A stretch of DNA of 64,000 bases from Proteinivorax hydrogeniformans (GTDB lineage: Bacteria > Bacillota > Proteinivoracia > Proteinivoracales > Proteinivoracaceae). Numbering within the stretch: position 1 is the first letter of the stretch; each line of letters opens with the position of its first letter. The translations under genes and the position numbers were made by a program. The notes under the pieces were generated by a model. That model was not told the DNA's origin, ran no database searches, and saw only the letters and a list, made by a program, of their open reading frames with translations. Shown here piece after piece: positions 18,699-27,236 of the stretch. The stretch covers positions 2,294,001-2,358,000 of the forward strand of contig NZ_CP159485.1 of NCBI RefSeq assembly GCF_040515995.1, in the 5' to 3' direction.

Positions 18699-18833
18699 TT
18701 ATTTTTTCTTGTATATATTAATAGGTTCTTGCTCTAACTCTCTTATTGCATTTTTCACAGCTAGCTTGATTAGAAAATATAATACTATAGCTATAGGTCC
18801 ACCATAAAAGATTAGAATCAACAATAACTCCAT
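18699..18833 (-). CDS. Small single-helix membrane protein (44 aa)
   Basis: ATG at 18833 is preceded by GGGGGTG at 9 bases. The protein is MELLLILIFYGGPIAIVLYF followed by LIKLAVKNAIRELEQEPINI and YKKK. It has one membrane helix and an amphipathic charged tail, and resembles short DUF6019-type proteins of Bacillota. It lies 35 bases downstream of the 188-residue membrane protein on the same strand, so the two likely form an operon. Function unknown. Confidence 0.65.
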   Translation of the reverse strand: MELLLILIFYGGPIAIVLYFLIKLAVKNAIRELEQEPINIYKKK

Positions 18834-18868
18834 ATTTTGTACACCCCCTAGCAAAAACAAGCTGCTTT

Positions 18869-19435
18869 TTATATTGCTTTTTCTTCTTTTTCGGTGGCAG
18901 TATTACCCTTTAATTCTAAAGCTAATGAAATGCTAAATAGCACCTCTATAAATATCATGATAATAGCTAGTATGTATGCTTCATAAATTAGGCCTACAAT
19001 CAACGCTACGATAGGTATTATAACAGCAGCCATCCTATAGCTTATAGATTTATATAGCCATCCAAATGGAAGCAAATGTGCCCCAAATATTATCGCAAGG
19101 ACCATTACCAATTTTTCAGGAGCTGCAGCATAAACCCACATCGCAATTAGCAAATATAACATCTGATTCATGGTCAGGACAAACCCTAGGTTATTAAAGG
19201 GATTTTCTTTGTTACTAAATCTAACGTTAATAACTCTTGATATGACGTACGATAGTGGAACCAAAAGTGATGTGGATATAAAAGTGTAAAGATTTTTAGT
19301 GGATATAGGCAAGTCAGTTAAATGAATAATAGCAATCAAACCCCATATAATTATTGAGGCCAGAATAAAATGGATACCCTTCTTTTGCTCTATGGCGCAG
19401 TTATTCCTTAGATCATTAAAGTCCATACGCTCCAA
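18869..19435 (-). CDS. Six-helix membrane protein (DUF7010-like)
   Basis: A 188-residue protein that starts MDFNDLRNNCAIEQKKGIHF, then has about six hydrophobic helices and a short acidic tail. The LRxxxxxxQKKGIHFILAS opening recalls the DUF7010 family of Bacillota membrane proteins. No catalytic motif is visible. The first three codons before MDF are optional (MER); GGAGA precedes the ATG. It is followed by the 44-residue membrane protein. Confidence 0.65.
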   Translation of the reverse strand: MERMDFNDLRNNCAIEQKKGIHFILASIIIWGLIAIIHLTDLPISTKNLYTFISTSLLVPLSYVISRVINVRFSNKENPFNNLGFVLTMNQMLYLLIAMWVYAAAPEKLVMVLAIIFGAHLLPFGWLYKSISYRMAAVIIPIVALIVGLIYEAYILAIIMIFIEVLFSISLALELKGNTATEKEEKAI

Positions 19436-19618
19436 TCTCCTTTTTAATTTCTTTTAGTTAAATAAATTTCAAATCTGTAAATCAACACTGATGATGAATT
19501 TAATTTTTGCAGGTTGAAATCCTTCTCATAAATATATTATAATATTTTAAAAATAATAGCAATTGTAAATTAACTTATTAGATTTTATCGGGATTTTTTT
19601 ATTAAAATACAAGCCCGT

Positions 19619-19667
19619 AAACTAGAAGCCACATTTATGCTAAACACATAAATGTGGCTTCTAGTTT
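19619..19667. repeat. Perfect 21-bp stem hairpin
   Basis: The 21-base arm at 19619-19639 and the arm at 19647-19667 are perfect complements, with a 7-base loop CTAAACA. It is about 55 bases past the hypA-like stop codon. No strong U-run follows on either strand, so it may be a 3'-end stabiliser rather than a simple terminator. Confidence 0.7.
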
Positions 19668-19721
19668 AATTATATATTTGAGTAAAAGCTCCCACTATTA
19701 AGGCAAAGGGTACGCTAAGTG

Positions 19722-20063
19722 TTAACAAGCTATAACTTCTTTTATTAAAAACTCTTTGCCGCTAAGAAGTTCTACTTTTTCACTTTCACACTGCGGGCAC
19801 CTTTTTTGTTGTTCAGAGAAACTAAATATATTTTCACAGCTTTTACACAATACATTTGCTGGTATTACTTCAATTTTTAGTTTTGTCTCTTCTAAGGATG
19901 TTCCATCGACTGCTGCAGGGTAACAAGCCTCTACATATCTTGGGATCATCGAAGATAGCTCGCCTATTTGAAGGACTAAGGTATCTACTTTTTTTAGATT
20001 ATTTTTTTTTGCAAAGTCTTCCACAGTTTCCACAACTTTTATTACTACTCCTAACTCATGCAA
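19722..20063 (-). CDS. HypA-like metallochaperone (locus A)
   Basis: A 113-residue HypA/HybF-family protein. Two CXXC pairs form the zinc site (CKSC...CPQC, about residues 73-92). I place the start at TTG 20063, which gives MHELG, the Ni-binding N-terminus of HypA (the free amine, H2 and E3). AGAGGTG sits 6 bases upstream. The GTG at 20072 is part of that ribosome site and would bury the His. No hydrogenase or urease genes are in the window; it is last of three genes after the Fe-S flavoprotein and the DUF5692-like protein. The locus B copy is also 113 residues. Confidence 0.85.
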   Translation of the reverse strand: MHELGVVIKVVETVEDFAKKNNLKKVDTLVLQIGELSSMIPRYVEACYPAAVDGTSLEETKLKIEVIPANVLCKSCENIFSFSEQQKRCPQCESEKVELLSGKEFLIKEVIAC

Positions 20064-20103
20064 AGGTTTCACCTCTATTCCTTAATTAAAAAAGTGAAGG
20101 GGC

Positions 20104-21015
20104 TTACGCTACATTTGTTGGCCCTTGATATTGGCTTGTGCCGGTCCAAACTTCTCCTTTTGCTGGGTTGCGGCGAAGCTTTACAATCCTATATATTTGC
20201 CAAGCAGCAAGAATTACATGTAAGCCAAAAGATGTTAAAGCTAAGATCCAGTTAGCTGTAGGATTATAGCTAACACTCACATTGAAGGTGCTGCCTACAG
20301 CAAAAAATGCTGGGAATGTCATTATCCATAACATCCAAAAAGATAAGGTATGGGCACGGTTTTGCATCCAAGTTCCCTTAGCCCAAAACAGTGCAGGAAT
20401 TATTGGTGCTATATTTAACGCCACCCCTGAATAAAAAGCGTTACCTGGGGCACATGAGTATACGTAGGATATATTCCATACAGCATAAGCGATAATATAA
20501 AACATACTTTGATCAGGCCAGACCATATCCCTACGCTTGTCGGTGGTACCATATATACCAACCCAACCACAAATAAGTAACATACTTAATATACCGGCTG
20601 CAGCGTTGAAGTAATTCCAACCACCAGAAATATAATACATGCCGTCTATCATACCTTCAAAACCTCTGATACCAACTTGCAGCTCTCTAATTGCAGCTTC
20701 GATAATATTTATAGCTAAAATTGCTGGAACCAAAAATAGATACCACTTGTGCTTTTTATGATAGTCGGTATATCTTATTACCATATAAATCAAACTACCT
20801 GCTAAAGCGGAATAAACTTTAACCCAATGAAACCATGATAAAAGTTCACTATCTGACTGAAGCCAAACAAAAGTTAGCAAAACTGGCATTATCATAAAGA
20901 TAGTGATGCTTCCCCACTTACTGGCACGAACTAATTCATTTAAACCAATGAGAGCTGCTAAAACTACAAACCACATTATTACGTTCTGCAAGGGTATTGC
21001 CTCAAAAAAGAACAT
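20104..21015 (-). CDS. DUF5692-like multi-helix membrane protein (locus A)
   Basis: A 303-residue protein with about eight membrane helices. It starts MFFFEAIPLQNVIMWFVVLA and has NELVR after helix 1, WFHWVKVYSALAG near residue 80, NIIEAAIREL near residue 104, and VWNISYVYSCAPGNAFYSG near residue 180. A paralogue with the same landmarks is at 52889 (NEITR; WFGWVKVISALAG; NIAEAVYKEF; LWNFAYVYNCISTRSLYAG). I place it in DUF5692 from memory. Function is unknown; a membrane partner for the neighbouring Fe-S flavoprotein is my inference. GGAGG precedes the ATG. Confidence 0.75.
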   Translation of the reverse strand: MFFFEAIPLQNVIMWFVVLAALIGLNELVRASKWGSITIFMIMPVLLTFVWLQSDSELLSWFHWVKVYSALAGSLIYMVIRYTDYHKKHKWYLFLVPAILAINIIEAAIRELQVGIRGFEGMIDGMYYISGGWNYFNAAAGILSMLLICGWVGIYGTTDKRRDMVWPDQSMFYIIAYAVWNISYVYSCAPGNAFYSGVALNIAPIIPALFWAKGTWMQNRAHTLSFWMLWIMTFPAFFAVGSTFNVSVSYNPTANWILALTSFGLHVILAAWQIYRIVKLRRNPAKGEVWTGTSQYQGPTNVA

Positions 21016-21107
21016 AATGTAAACCTCCTTTTATTTTATATACTTAATTTAGGTAGTTGCAGACCGGCGCCTTTAAGCATACTTGCTTCGCCGGCCCACA
21101 TTTTAAC

Positions 21108-23798
21108 TTACTCTCTTTTAAACATGCCTCCAAAGAAGTTTTTCATTTCTTTGCCCTTAATTCTAACTTTTCGTTTTATAGCGTATTTCATAACTTTAGG
21201 CTTAACATTCTCAAACTCAACAGTATTTTCATCATATTTTCTTACTAATGAAATAGCGTCAAACTTACATTTAGTTACACAGGATCCACATCCTACACAC
21301 ATAAACTCATCTACATGTGTTGCACCACAATCTAGACAACGCTCTGTTTCTTTTATCACTTGCTCCTCTGTGAAGGTACTGCGTAAGTCTTTAAAGGTTT
21401 CTTTAGCTTTATCGCCATCGACATGTAATCCTCTTTGTCTAGGTAAGCGGTCATAACCAGCAAGGTCAAGGTTTTCTTTGTCTAATGCTTTATATCCTTT
21501 ATTTACACGCCCTAGCGTTAAGCTTTGACCAGGATGGACATAGCGATGAATTGAAATAGCACCTTCTTTTCCTTGCGCTATGGCGTCTATGGCAAACTTA
21601 GGACCTGTTAGAGAGTCGCCACCAGCAAAAACATCTGGCTCGTCAGTTTGATAAGTAGTGCCGTCAGCTTTTATTGTGTTGTTAGGGTTTAGCTTTATTT
21701 TGCTGTCTTCGATTAAGCCGCCCCAATCCATCTGTTGCCCCACTGATATCAAGACATTATCTGTCTTAACAATCTTAGTCTCGCTTTCATCGAATTTAGG
21801 GCTAAAGTTACCTTTCTCATCAAAAACAGAAATACATTTTTTAAACTCTACACCAGTTACACGGCCGTTTTCGGTAATTATCTTTTTTGGGCCCCACGAG
21901 TTGTTTATTCCGATACTTTCAGATAAGGCCTCATCAATTTCTTCTTCTAATGCTGGCATATCTTTTCTTGTTTCTAGGCAATACATATTTACTTCAGATG
22001 CACCAATTCTAGTAGCTGTTCTTGCAACATCTATGGCGACGTTACCGCCCCCTATTACCACAGCTGAACCTTTCATCTGTTTTTCTTCACCTAAGTTTAC
22101 TTTTCGTAAAAATTCAACTCCGGTCTTTACACCTTCAGCGCCTTCGCCTTCTAATCCTAACTTTCTACCTGCCTTTGCGCCTATAGCCATATAAAAAGCT
22201 TTAAACCCTTGTGCCCTAAGCTCTTTTATGGTAGTATCTTTTCCAATCTCGACACCTGTTTTGAATTCAACTCCTAAGTCTCGTAAAATATCTATCTCGG
22301 CATTAACCACATCTCTGTCCAGTCTATATGAGGGGATCCCTAAAGTTAACATACCCCCTAGTATCTTTTCTTTCTCATATACAGTGACAGGGTAGCCTTG
22401 AACAGCTAAATAATAAGCACATGAAAGCCCTGCAGGACCGGCACCAATAACTGCTATTTGCTCTGTGTGCTCTCCTTTTTTCTTTGGTACAAAGCGGTGC
22501 TCTGATTTTAACTCCTGCTCTGCTATAAACTTTTTGATATCATCGATAGCCACTGGATCATCAATATCCGACCTTGTACATTCTGACTCACATTTTCTCG
22601 GACAAACTCGACCACATACAGCTGGGAATGGATTTTCTTCTTTTATAAGTTCTAAGGCTTTTTTGTACTCCCCTTGTGCGGCAAGCTTTATATATCCTTG
22701 AATACCTATATGTGCTGGACACTCGGTTTTACAAGGGCTAGTTCCACTTTCAACAACAAGTTCCTTATTAGTTCGATAGTCTGGGTCCCATTTATCTTCT
22801 CCCCACTCGGTATCATAGGGTAACGGACGCTCTTTTTGCTCTATAGGAGTCTTTGTGCAAATTTTTTGACCAAGTTTTAGCGCATTGGTTGGACAATTGT
22901 CGATACATTCTCCACAGGCAACACACTTTTCTTCGTCCACTTGTGATACATAATTTGAGCGGACCATGTCAGGGTTTTTGAACATCCCAGCTATCCTCAT
23001 TGCAAAACAGGAGCAACCACAACAGTTGCATATAGCGTGTGTTTTTCCCGGTCCATCTAAGTTAGGAATACTGTGCATTAACCCATTTTCTTCAGCTTTC
23101 TTAATGATTTCAAAGGCCTCTTCACGGGTTATTTCCCGCCCTCTACCTGTTCGTATGTAATACTCTGCTGCATGACCTAGCTGTATACACATTTCTTCCT
23201 TTAAATGACCACATCCTTCTCCCATAGCTTCTCTTGAAGTCCTACAAGAACAGTCAGAAACTGAAAAAACGTCATTTTCATTAAGATATTTTGATACTTC
23301 TTCATAAGATGCCCTTCTGGTTTCTCCTTGGATTGATTCCTCGATAGGTATAACACGCATAGGTCCTACACCTACAGGAAAAATCCCTGCAGCTTGTGGT
23401 CCTTTTACCTTGCCATACGCATCAAAAGCTTCGGCAATCTGGGGATATTTTTTTACATTTTCTCTGTGATTAGCCATCATTTCCATATGGCCAGGCACCC
23501 AAATATCGTGCCAGTATTTATCAACACCATCCATTTCGTTAACAAATGCCGCACCGCAATCCGCTAACTGAAGTAAAAGCTCTTCTGTTTTTTCTTCAGA
23601 CTTACCACACTTGGCAGCGATTTCTTTAACGCTTAAAGGTTCACGAAATGCTAGACAAAGCCCCACTTCTGCCATCTCTTCTGTAACGACTGGCTCTAAA
23701 ATTTTGTACTCCGGACGGTCTGGAGTTATTGCGTCTTTTTTGCCACGTTTAGTTCTGCTAATTTTGTTCGCAAAATCTAATACCCTCTCTTTTACCAT
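21108..23798 (-). CDS. Large Fe-S flavoprotein, GltD-like fusion (locus A)
   Basis: An 896-residue multidomain oxidoreductase. Residues 40-100 look like a winged helix. A Cys-rich module follows: C183, C185, C196, C204 (SDCSCRTS...CGHLKEEMC) and a CNCCGCSC cluster at 257-264. A ferredoxin site is at 292-302 (CVACGECIDNCP). Then comes a GltD-type half: N-terminal Cys at 395-407 (CGRVCPRKCESEC), FAD motif GAGPAGLSCAYYL near 452, and NAD(P) motif GGGNVAIDVARTA near 595. A last ferredoxin site, CVGCGSCVTKCKF, is near the C-terminus. It should pass electrons between NAD(P)H, FAD and several clusters; the final acceptor is unknown. A close paralogue is at 54456. Confidence 0.88.
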   Translation of the reverse strand: MVKERVLDFANKISRTKRGKKDAITPDRPEYKILEPVVTEEMAEVGLCLAFREPLSVKEIAAKCGKSEEKTEELLLQLADCGAAFVNEMDGVDKYWHDIWVPGHMEMMANHRENVKKYPQIAEAFDAYGKVKGPQAAGIFPVGVGPMRVIPIEESIQGETRRASYEEVSKYLNENDVFSVSDCSCRTSREAMGEGCGHLKEEMCIQLGHAAEYYIRTGRGREITREEAFEIIKKAEENGLMHSIPNLDGPGKTHAICNCCGCSCFAMRIAGMFKNPDMVRSNYVSQVDEEKCVACGECIDNCPTNALKLGQKICTKTPIEQKERPLPYDTEWGEDKWDPDYRTNKELVVESGTSPCKTECPAHIGIQGYIKLAAQGEYKKALELIKEENPFPAVCGRVCPRKCESECTRSDIDDPVAIDDIKKFIAEQELKSEHRFVPKKKGEHTEQIAVIGAGPAGLSCAYYLAVQGYPVTVYEKEKILGGMLTLGIPSYRLDRDVVNAEIDILRDLGVEFKTGVEIGKDTTIKELRAQGFKAFYMAIGAKAGRKLGLEGEGAEGVKTGVEFLRKVNLGEEKQMKGSAVVIGGGNVAIDVARTATRIGASEVNMYCLETRKDMPALEEEIDEALSESIGINNSWGPKKIITENGRVTGVEFKKCISVFDEKGNFSPKFDESETKIVKTDNVLISVGQQMDWGGLIEDSKIKLNPNNTIKADGTTYQTDEPDVFAGGDSLTGPKFAIDAIAQGKEGAISIHRYVHPGQSLTLGRVNKGYKALDKENLDLAGYDRLPRQRGLHVDGDKAKETFKDLRSTFTEEQVIKETERCLDCGATHVDEFMCVGCGSCVTKCKFDAISLVRKYDENTVEFENVKPKVMKYAIKRKVRIKGKEMKNFFGGMFKRE

Positions 23799-23882
23799 GA
23801 CTAGCCCTCCTAAGTGAAGATTAACTTTGTGATTGTTATCATTTTCTCAATCTAAGTATATTTAAATATGTAATCATTTGTC

Positions 23883-23917
23883 AAAAAAAGAAGAACCCTT
23901 TTATACAAAGGTTCTCC
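23883..23917 (-). terminator. Terminator between FAD gene and Fe-S flavoprotein
   Basis: AGAACC(C)TTT pairs with AAAGGTTCT; on the minus strand TCTTTTTTT follows. It separates the transposase-like/FAD pair from the Fe-S flavoprotein operon. Confidence 0.65.
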
Positions 23918-24048
23918 CCACTTTATATTTCATCTTTGGTTTACAGTTTTGATTTCACTTCAGTTCTATTATGGCAGGCATTATTGATAATTTATGAACA
24001 CAAGAAGTGTAAAGTTAACTTTAAAGTAAAATTTTGTAATTTAATTTT

Positions 24049-25305
24049 CTAAAAATATTTACTAATTAAGAAGTTTGAGTACTTAATGCAGTTTTCCATG
24101 GAGACAGTACTCATTATTTCACCTGCTAAAAACACATTGTGTTTCCCTTGCATAGACTCTAGCTTTTCATAAAATCCTTTTTGCAAGACCTCAGATTCAA
24201 CGTAAGGGCCTTGCTTTTGCCAATTTTTATACTGATATAACCGCGGGTTTTTAACTCCTAACTTTACAAGATCTGCTTTTAAAATATTCATAGATTCTTC
24301 TTTAGAGTGATTAGGGTTATTATAAGCATAAACCGTTAACAACTCTTCATCTATAGTGGAGTCCCAACGAGAGTTCCATATAACCAAGTGTCCTTTTTTT
24401 GTTGTTTTTAAGTTTTCTAACACGCACCCACAGCCATTTGGAAGATTGTCACCTAAAAAAGCATACACAGTATAGTTATTGTATTTTATACTTTTTAAAA
24501 AATCCACCATTTCGTTGTCCTGCTCATATAAATGAGTAAATTGATTAAGGGGAGCAGTTATGATGGCTTGATCAAACTCTAATTTTTCATACTCTGTATA
24601 AAGGACCAAAGTCTGTGCATTAGTTGGCTCTACTTGAGAAACTTTCTGCCCCAATCTTAGGTCTTTAACTCTTTGGCTCAATCTATCGACTATAGAAGAA
24701 ACACCATGCTTCCAGGTAAAAAGTTCCGGAACCTCCAAAAACGCCATTACAGTTTGGAAGTTTAGCAGTCTTAATACATAAACAGCAGGTACTTCGTTGA
24801 TATCACCCAATCCATAGCTAGAAAAATGATGAGTATATATTCGTTTTAAAACCGTTAAATTATGAAAATCACACCACTTTGCAAAAGGCATAGCTAGCCG
24901 CTTTTCTATAAACTTGATATTTACATTCCGAAGGGATTTATAGTCTTCTAAAACGTCAGGCAAGCGATATATTTCCTCAAGAAAATCATCAAGTTTGTTT
25001 TGAGGTATCTGCAAAATTTTATTGCCTTCTGCATCATAACTGACTCGGGACAAACTCGGACCATCAGGCTTTATATTCAGCTCTTTCATCAAACTTTGCA
25101 AGTTCTTTTGAACAGGAAGACCAAAAAGAGCACCAAGCTCATAAGACCTCCCCTTATACCAAATGGTATTAAGCTTGCCTCCTAACCTATCTTCCTTTTC
25201 AAAAACAGTAACATTTTTATAACCTTTTTTTTGTAGCTGTGCTGCAATAAAGAGTCCTGAAAATCCGCCTCCAACGACAGCTATTTTAGAATCTAAGCTT
25301 TTCAC
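24049..25305 (-). CDS. FAD-dependent oxidoreductase (locus A)
   Basis: A 418-residue flavoprotein of the amine oxidase/protoporphyrinogen oxidase type. The N-terminal FAD motif is AVVGGGFSGLFIAAQL, then EKEDRLGGKLNTI; the C-terminal flavin motif is VFLAGEIMSTVSMENCIKYS. Mid-region HHFSSYGLGDINEVPAVYVL (about residues 157-176) closely matches HLSSFGFGSIYEVQAYYAF in the paralogue at 58626. The ATG overlaps the stop of the transposase-like gene (ATGA), so translation is coupled. The substrate is unknown. Confidence 0.85.
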   Translation of the reverse strand: MKSLDSKIAVVGGGFSGLFIAAQLQKKGYKNVTVFEKEDRLGGKLNTIWYKGRSYELGALFGLPVQKNLQSLMKELNIKPDGPSLSRVSYDAEGNKILQIPQNKLDDFLEEIYRLPDVLEDYKSLRNVNIKFIEKRLAMPFAKWCDFHNLTVLKRIYTHHFSSYGLGDINEVPAVYVLRLLNFQTVMAFLEVPELFTWKHGVSSIVDRLSQRVKDLRLGQKVSQVEPTNAQTLVLYTEYEKLEFDQAIITAPLNQFTHLYEQDNEMVDFLKSIKYNNYTVYAFLGDNLPNGCGCVLENLKTTKKGHLVIWNSRWDSTIDEELLTVYAYNNPNHSKEESMNILKADLVKLGVKNPRLYQYKNWQKQGPYVESEVLQKGFYEKLESMQGKHNVFLAGEIMSTVSMENCIKYSNFLISKYF

Positions 25306-26363
25306 TTGAAATCAACTCTCTTCTTTTGATTAAGTAACGCCAAAATCCAAAGGGGTAGTGTGCTAAAGTCAGCACCATTTTCTTCAGCCTTTTGCAGTAC
25401 AACTTCTGCCGGTGTTTTTCCTTTTTTTGCACCACTTGTTATGGGCCGTAAAAAGTTATAGCTTCTTAGAAATTTATGAAATTCCCTCTCAACCTTTGCA
25501 AAAGAGTTAATATTGTTTTCTGCTTGAACCTTATTATAAAACTCTTTTACCAAAAACTCGTTAAACTCATTTATGGATTCTAGCGCAGTACTTTCTTCAG
25601 ATTCTACAAAATGGTGATTAACCTTTAGTTCCTCAATAATCTCTTTTTGCTTATTACCTTTTACAAAATAAGGCAAAAAAACTTTTGTCTTTTTAGTAAA
25701 AAGATATTCTATATCTAAGTTAAATGTCTTAAGGAGGTACATTATTTTATGTTCAAAAAAGTACCAAACGTCTATGTCTTGTTTTTTGTTGTAAAGCTTT
25801 ACAACTCCTAGTTTAGAGTAAACGTCATAAAGACTATACTGATATATCTTTCCAATCCCATCAAACTTGCCTATAAAATCAATCCGTTGAATGAGACAAT
25901 GTCCAGGGTATTTAATATCCTCAGCGGAAGCGAATATCGGAGCTGTACGCTTTTTTCGCTTTTCTTTAGGATTAAGTGCCTTGTCTTTAGAATACTTAAT
26001 TCTCTCTTGTTTTTTTGAAAGACTATGTCTTTTTAAAACATTATAAATACCAGACTCACCTATATCAAAACCTTCGGACTTCAATTCATAGTAAATCCTT
26101 TTAGGGCCGTCTGCAGGATACCTTTCTATGTAAGTTAGTATCTCATTTTCTATAGTTTTGCTGACTTTGTTTGGCATTTTAGGTTTTTGAGGCTCTTTGC
26201 TTTGTAGGCCCGTCACACCACTTTTTTGATATGCTTTAAACCAATTGTAAAAAGTTGTTCTTGATATACCATATAATTCACAAGTTAAGGAAACGTTTTT
26301 ATGCTTCAAAGCATGTTTTATAATGATATGTTTACTATGTGCGTTAAAGCCCTCAAACTTCAT
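25302..26363 (-). CDS. Degenerate transposase-like DNA-binding protein (locus A)
   Basis: A 353-residue protein with an N-terminal helix-turn-helix (VSLTCELYGISRTTFYNWFK, about 24-43), an HTH_21-like segment (YPADGPKRIYYELKSEGF, about 84-101) and an integrase-like core. The first catalytic Asp may persist (QRIDFIGKF), but the second site lacks the usual DNG and reads TKKTKVFLPYF. It ends with an LPLW motif shared with the paralogue at 57636. No flanking inverted repeats typical of an IS are seen. It overlaps the FAD gene by 4 bases. I infer a domesticated DNA-binding protein, not an active transposase. Confidence 0.75.
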   Translation of the reverse strand: MKFEGFNAHSKHIIIKHALKHKNVSLTCELYGISRTTFYNWFKAYQKSGVTGLQSKEPQKPKMPNKVSKTIENEILTYIERYPADGPKRIYYELKSEGFDIGESGIYNVLKRHSLSKKQERIKYSKDKALNPKEKRKKRTAPIFASAEDIKYPGHCLIQRIDFIGKFDGIGKIYQYSLYDVYSKLGVVKLYNKKQDIDVWYFFEHKIMYLLKTFNLDIEYLFTKKTKVFLPYFVKGNKQKEIIEELKVNHHFVESEESTALESINEFNEFLVKEFYNKVQAENNINSFAKVEREFHKFLRSYNFLRPITSGAKKGKTPAEVVLQKAEENGADFSTLPLWILALLNQKKRVDFK

Positions 26364-26498
26364 AGCATCGTCTCCCCTTAGTTAAAAAATAAAGTTTCAT
26401 CATATTATTATAAATTAGACGTTACCGTTAAAACTCCTTTTTTTAAAAAAGCTCGTCTAAATGGGTCCTTTTGATTTGCTTTAACTTAGTCATTATAA

Positions 26499-26535
26499 AA
26501 ATAAAAGCACTTCCATTTTAGAAGTGCTTTTATTT
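26499..26535. terminator. Terminator of the DUF2179 gene
   Basis: AAATAAAAGCACTTC pairs perfectly with GAAGTGCTTTTATTT (7-base loop). It touches the stop codon of the minus-strand gene. Confidence 0.75.
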
Positions 26536-27098
26536 CAACTTTTAAGGTTTGTATCTACCTTTTTATATTTAGATTTTTTGTTGGTCTTCTTTTTCATTGA
26601 CTTAACTAAAAATCCACCTTTAAACTTTCTAGCTTCATAAGAGATTATAAAAGCTCTTGGCTCAAACTCTTCTATAATATCAAAAAGCTCTTCTTCTCTA
26701 CTTCTTTTTGTAAGGATATCAAGTCGGTATCTCTTGCTATCTCTTCCTTCACCTTCATACACCGTAACACCGAACCCCTCATTTCTTAGATAAGTGATGA
26801 GCTCTGTATTTTTTTCTAATAAGTTAACCATAAGATTGTTGTATCCAATTGCCAATTTGTTTTCAATAGCGCTACCTATAAGCATGCCTACACCAAAACC
26901 TACTGCGTAAACTATTAGCGCTGCTGTTCCCGTATCACCGCTAAATACTAGCGATAAACCAAATACATACACTAACGCTTCTAAAAATCCTAGGAAGGAC
27001 GCCATCATAGTGACATTTTTTACAAGGAAGATTGTTCTAAGTGTAAATATGGGAACATACACCAGCTGTAGTAACAAAATTAAAATTATTTCTTGCAT
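26535..27098 (-). CDS. UPF0316/DUF2179 membrane protein
   Basis: A 187-residue protein with three N-terminal helices, including the landmark VPIFTLRTIFLVKN and GFGVGMLIGSAIENKLAIG. A cytoplasmic DUF2179 domain follows (GFGVTVYEGEGRDSKRYRLD, about 107-126). It is typical of the UPF0316 (YebE-like) family. DUF2179 domains are thought to sense small ligands. Its C-terminus is very basic (KKKTNKKSKYKK). Monocistronic. Confidence 0.88.
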   Translation of the reverse strand: MQEIILILLLQLVYVPIFTLRTIFLVKNVTMMASFLGFLEALVYVFGLSLVFSGDTGTAALIVYAVGFGVGMLIGSAIENKLAIGYNNLMVNLLEKNTELITYLRNEGFGVTVYEGEGRDSKRYRLDILTKRSREEELFDIIEEFEPRAFIISYEARKFKGGFLVKSMKKKTNKKSKYKKVDTNLKS

Positions 27099-27186
27099 TT
27101 AGCACCCTCCTTTTTAATTATAACGTTAATATTATCATACTTTTGGCAGAAATTCTATTTGAATAAATTACAAAAGTTAGCTATTT

Positions 27187-27234
27187 AAAAGTTTAACTCC
27201 TGCAGCTAAGCTCGTCAGCAGGAGTTAAACTTTT
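27187..27234 (-). terminator. Terminator of the sucrose operon
   Basis: A 17-bp perfect stem (27187-27203 with 27218-27234) with a 14-base loop, ending 2 bases past the EIIA stop codon. Confidence 0.85.
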
Positions 27235-27236
27235 AT

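Noticed and set aside
20064-20072. GTG 20072 as start of the HypA-like protein
   Set aside because: It overlaps the AGAGGTG ribosome site and would place three residues before the essential MHE terminus.
21124-22194. Plus-strand ORFs opposite the locus A Fe-S flavoprotein
   Set aside because: They are antisense shadows of a well-supported gene.
25302-26363. Calling the gene before the FAD oxidoreductase an ordinary active IS transposase
   Set aside because: The second catalytic position is missing, no terminal repeats are seen, and its stop codon overlaps the start of a metabolic gene, as the locus B pair also lie side by side.
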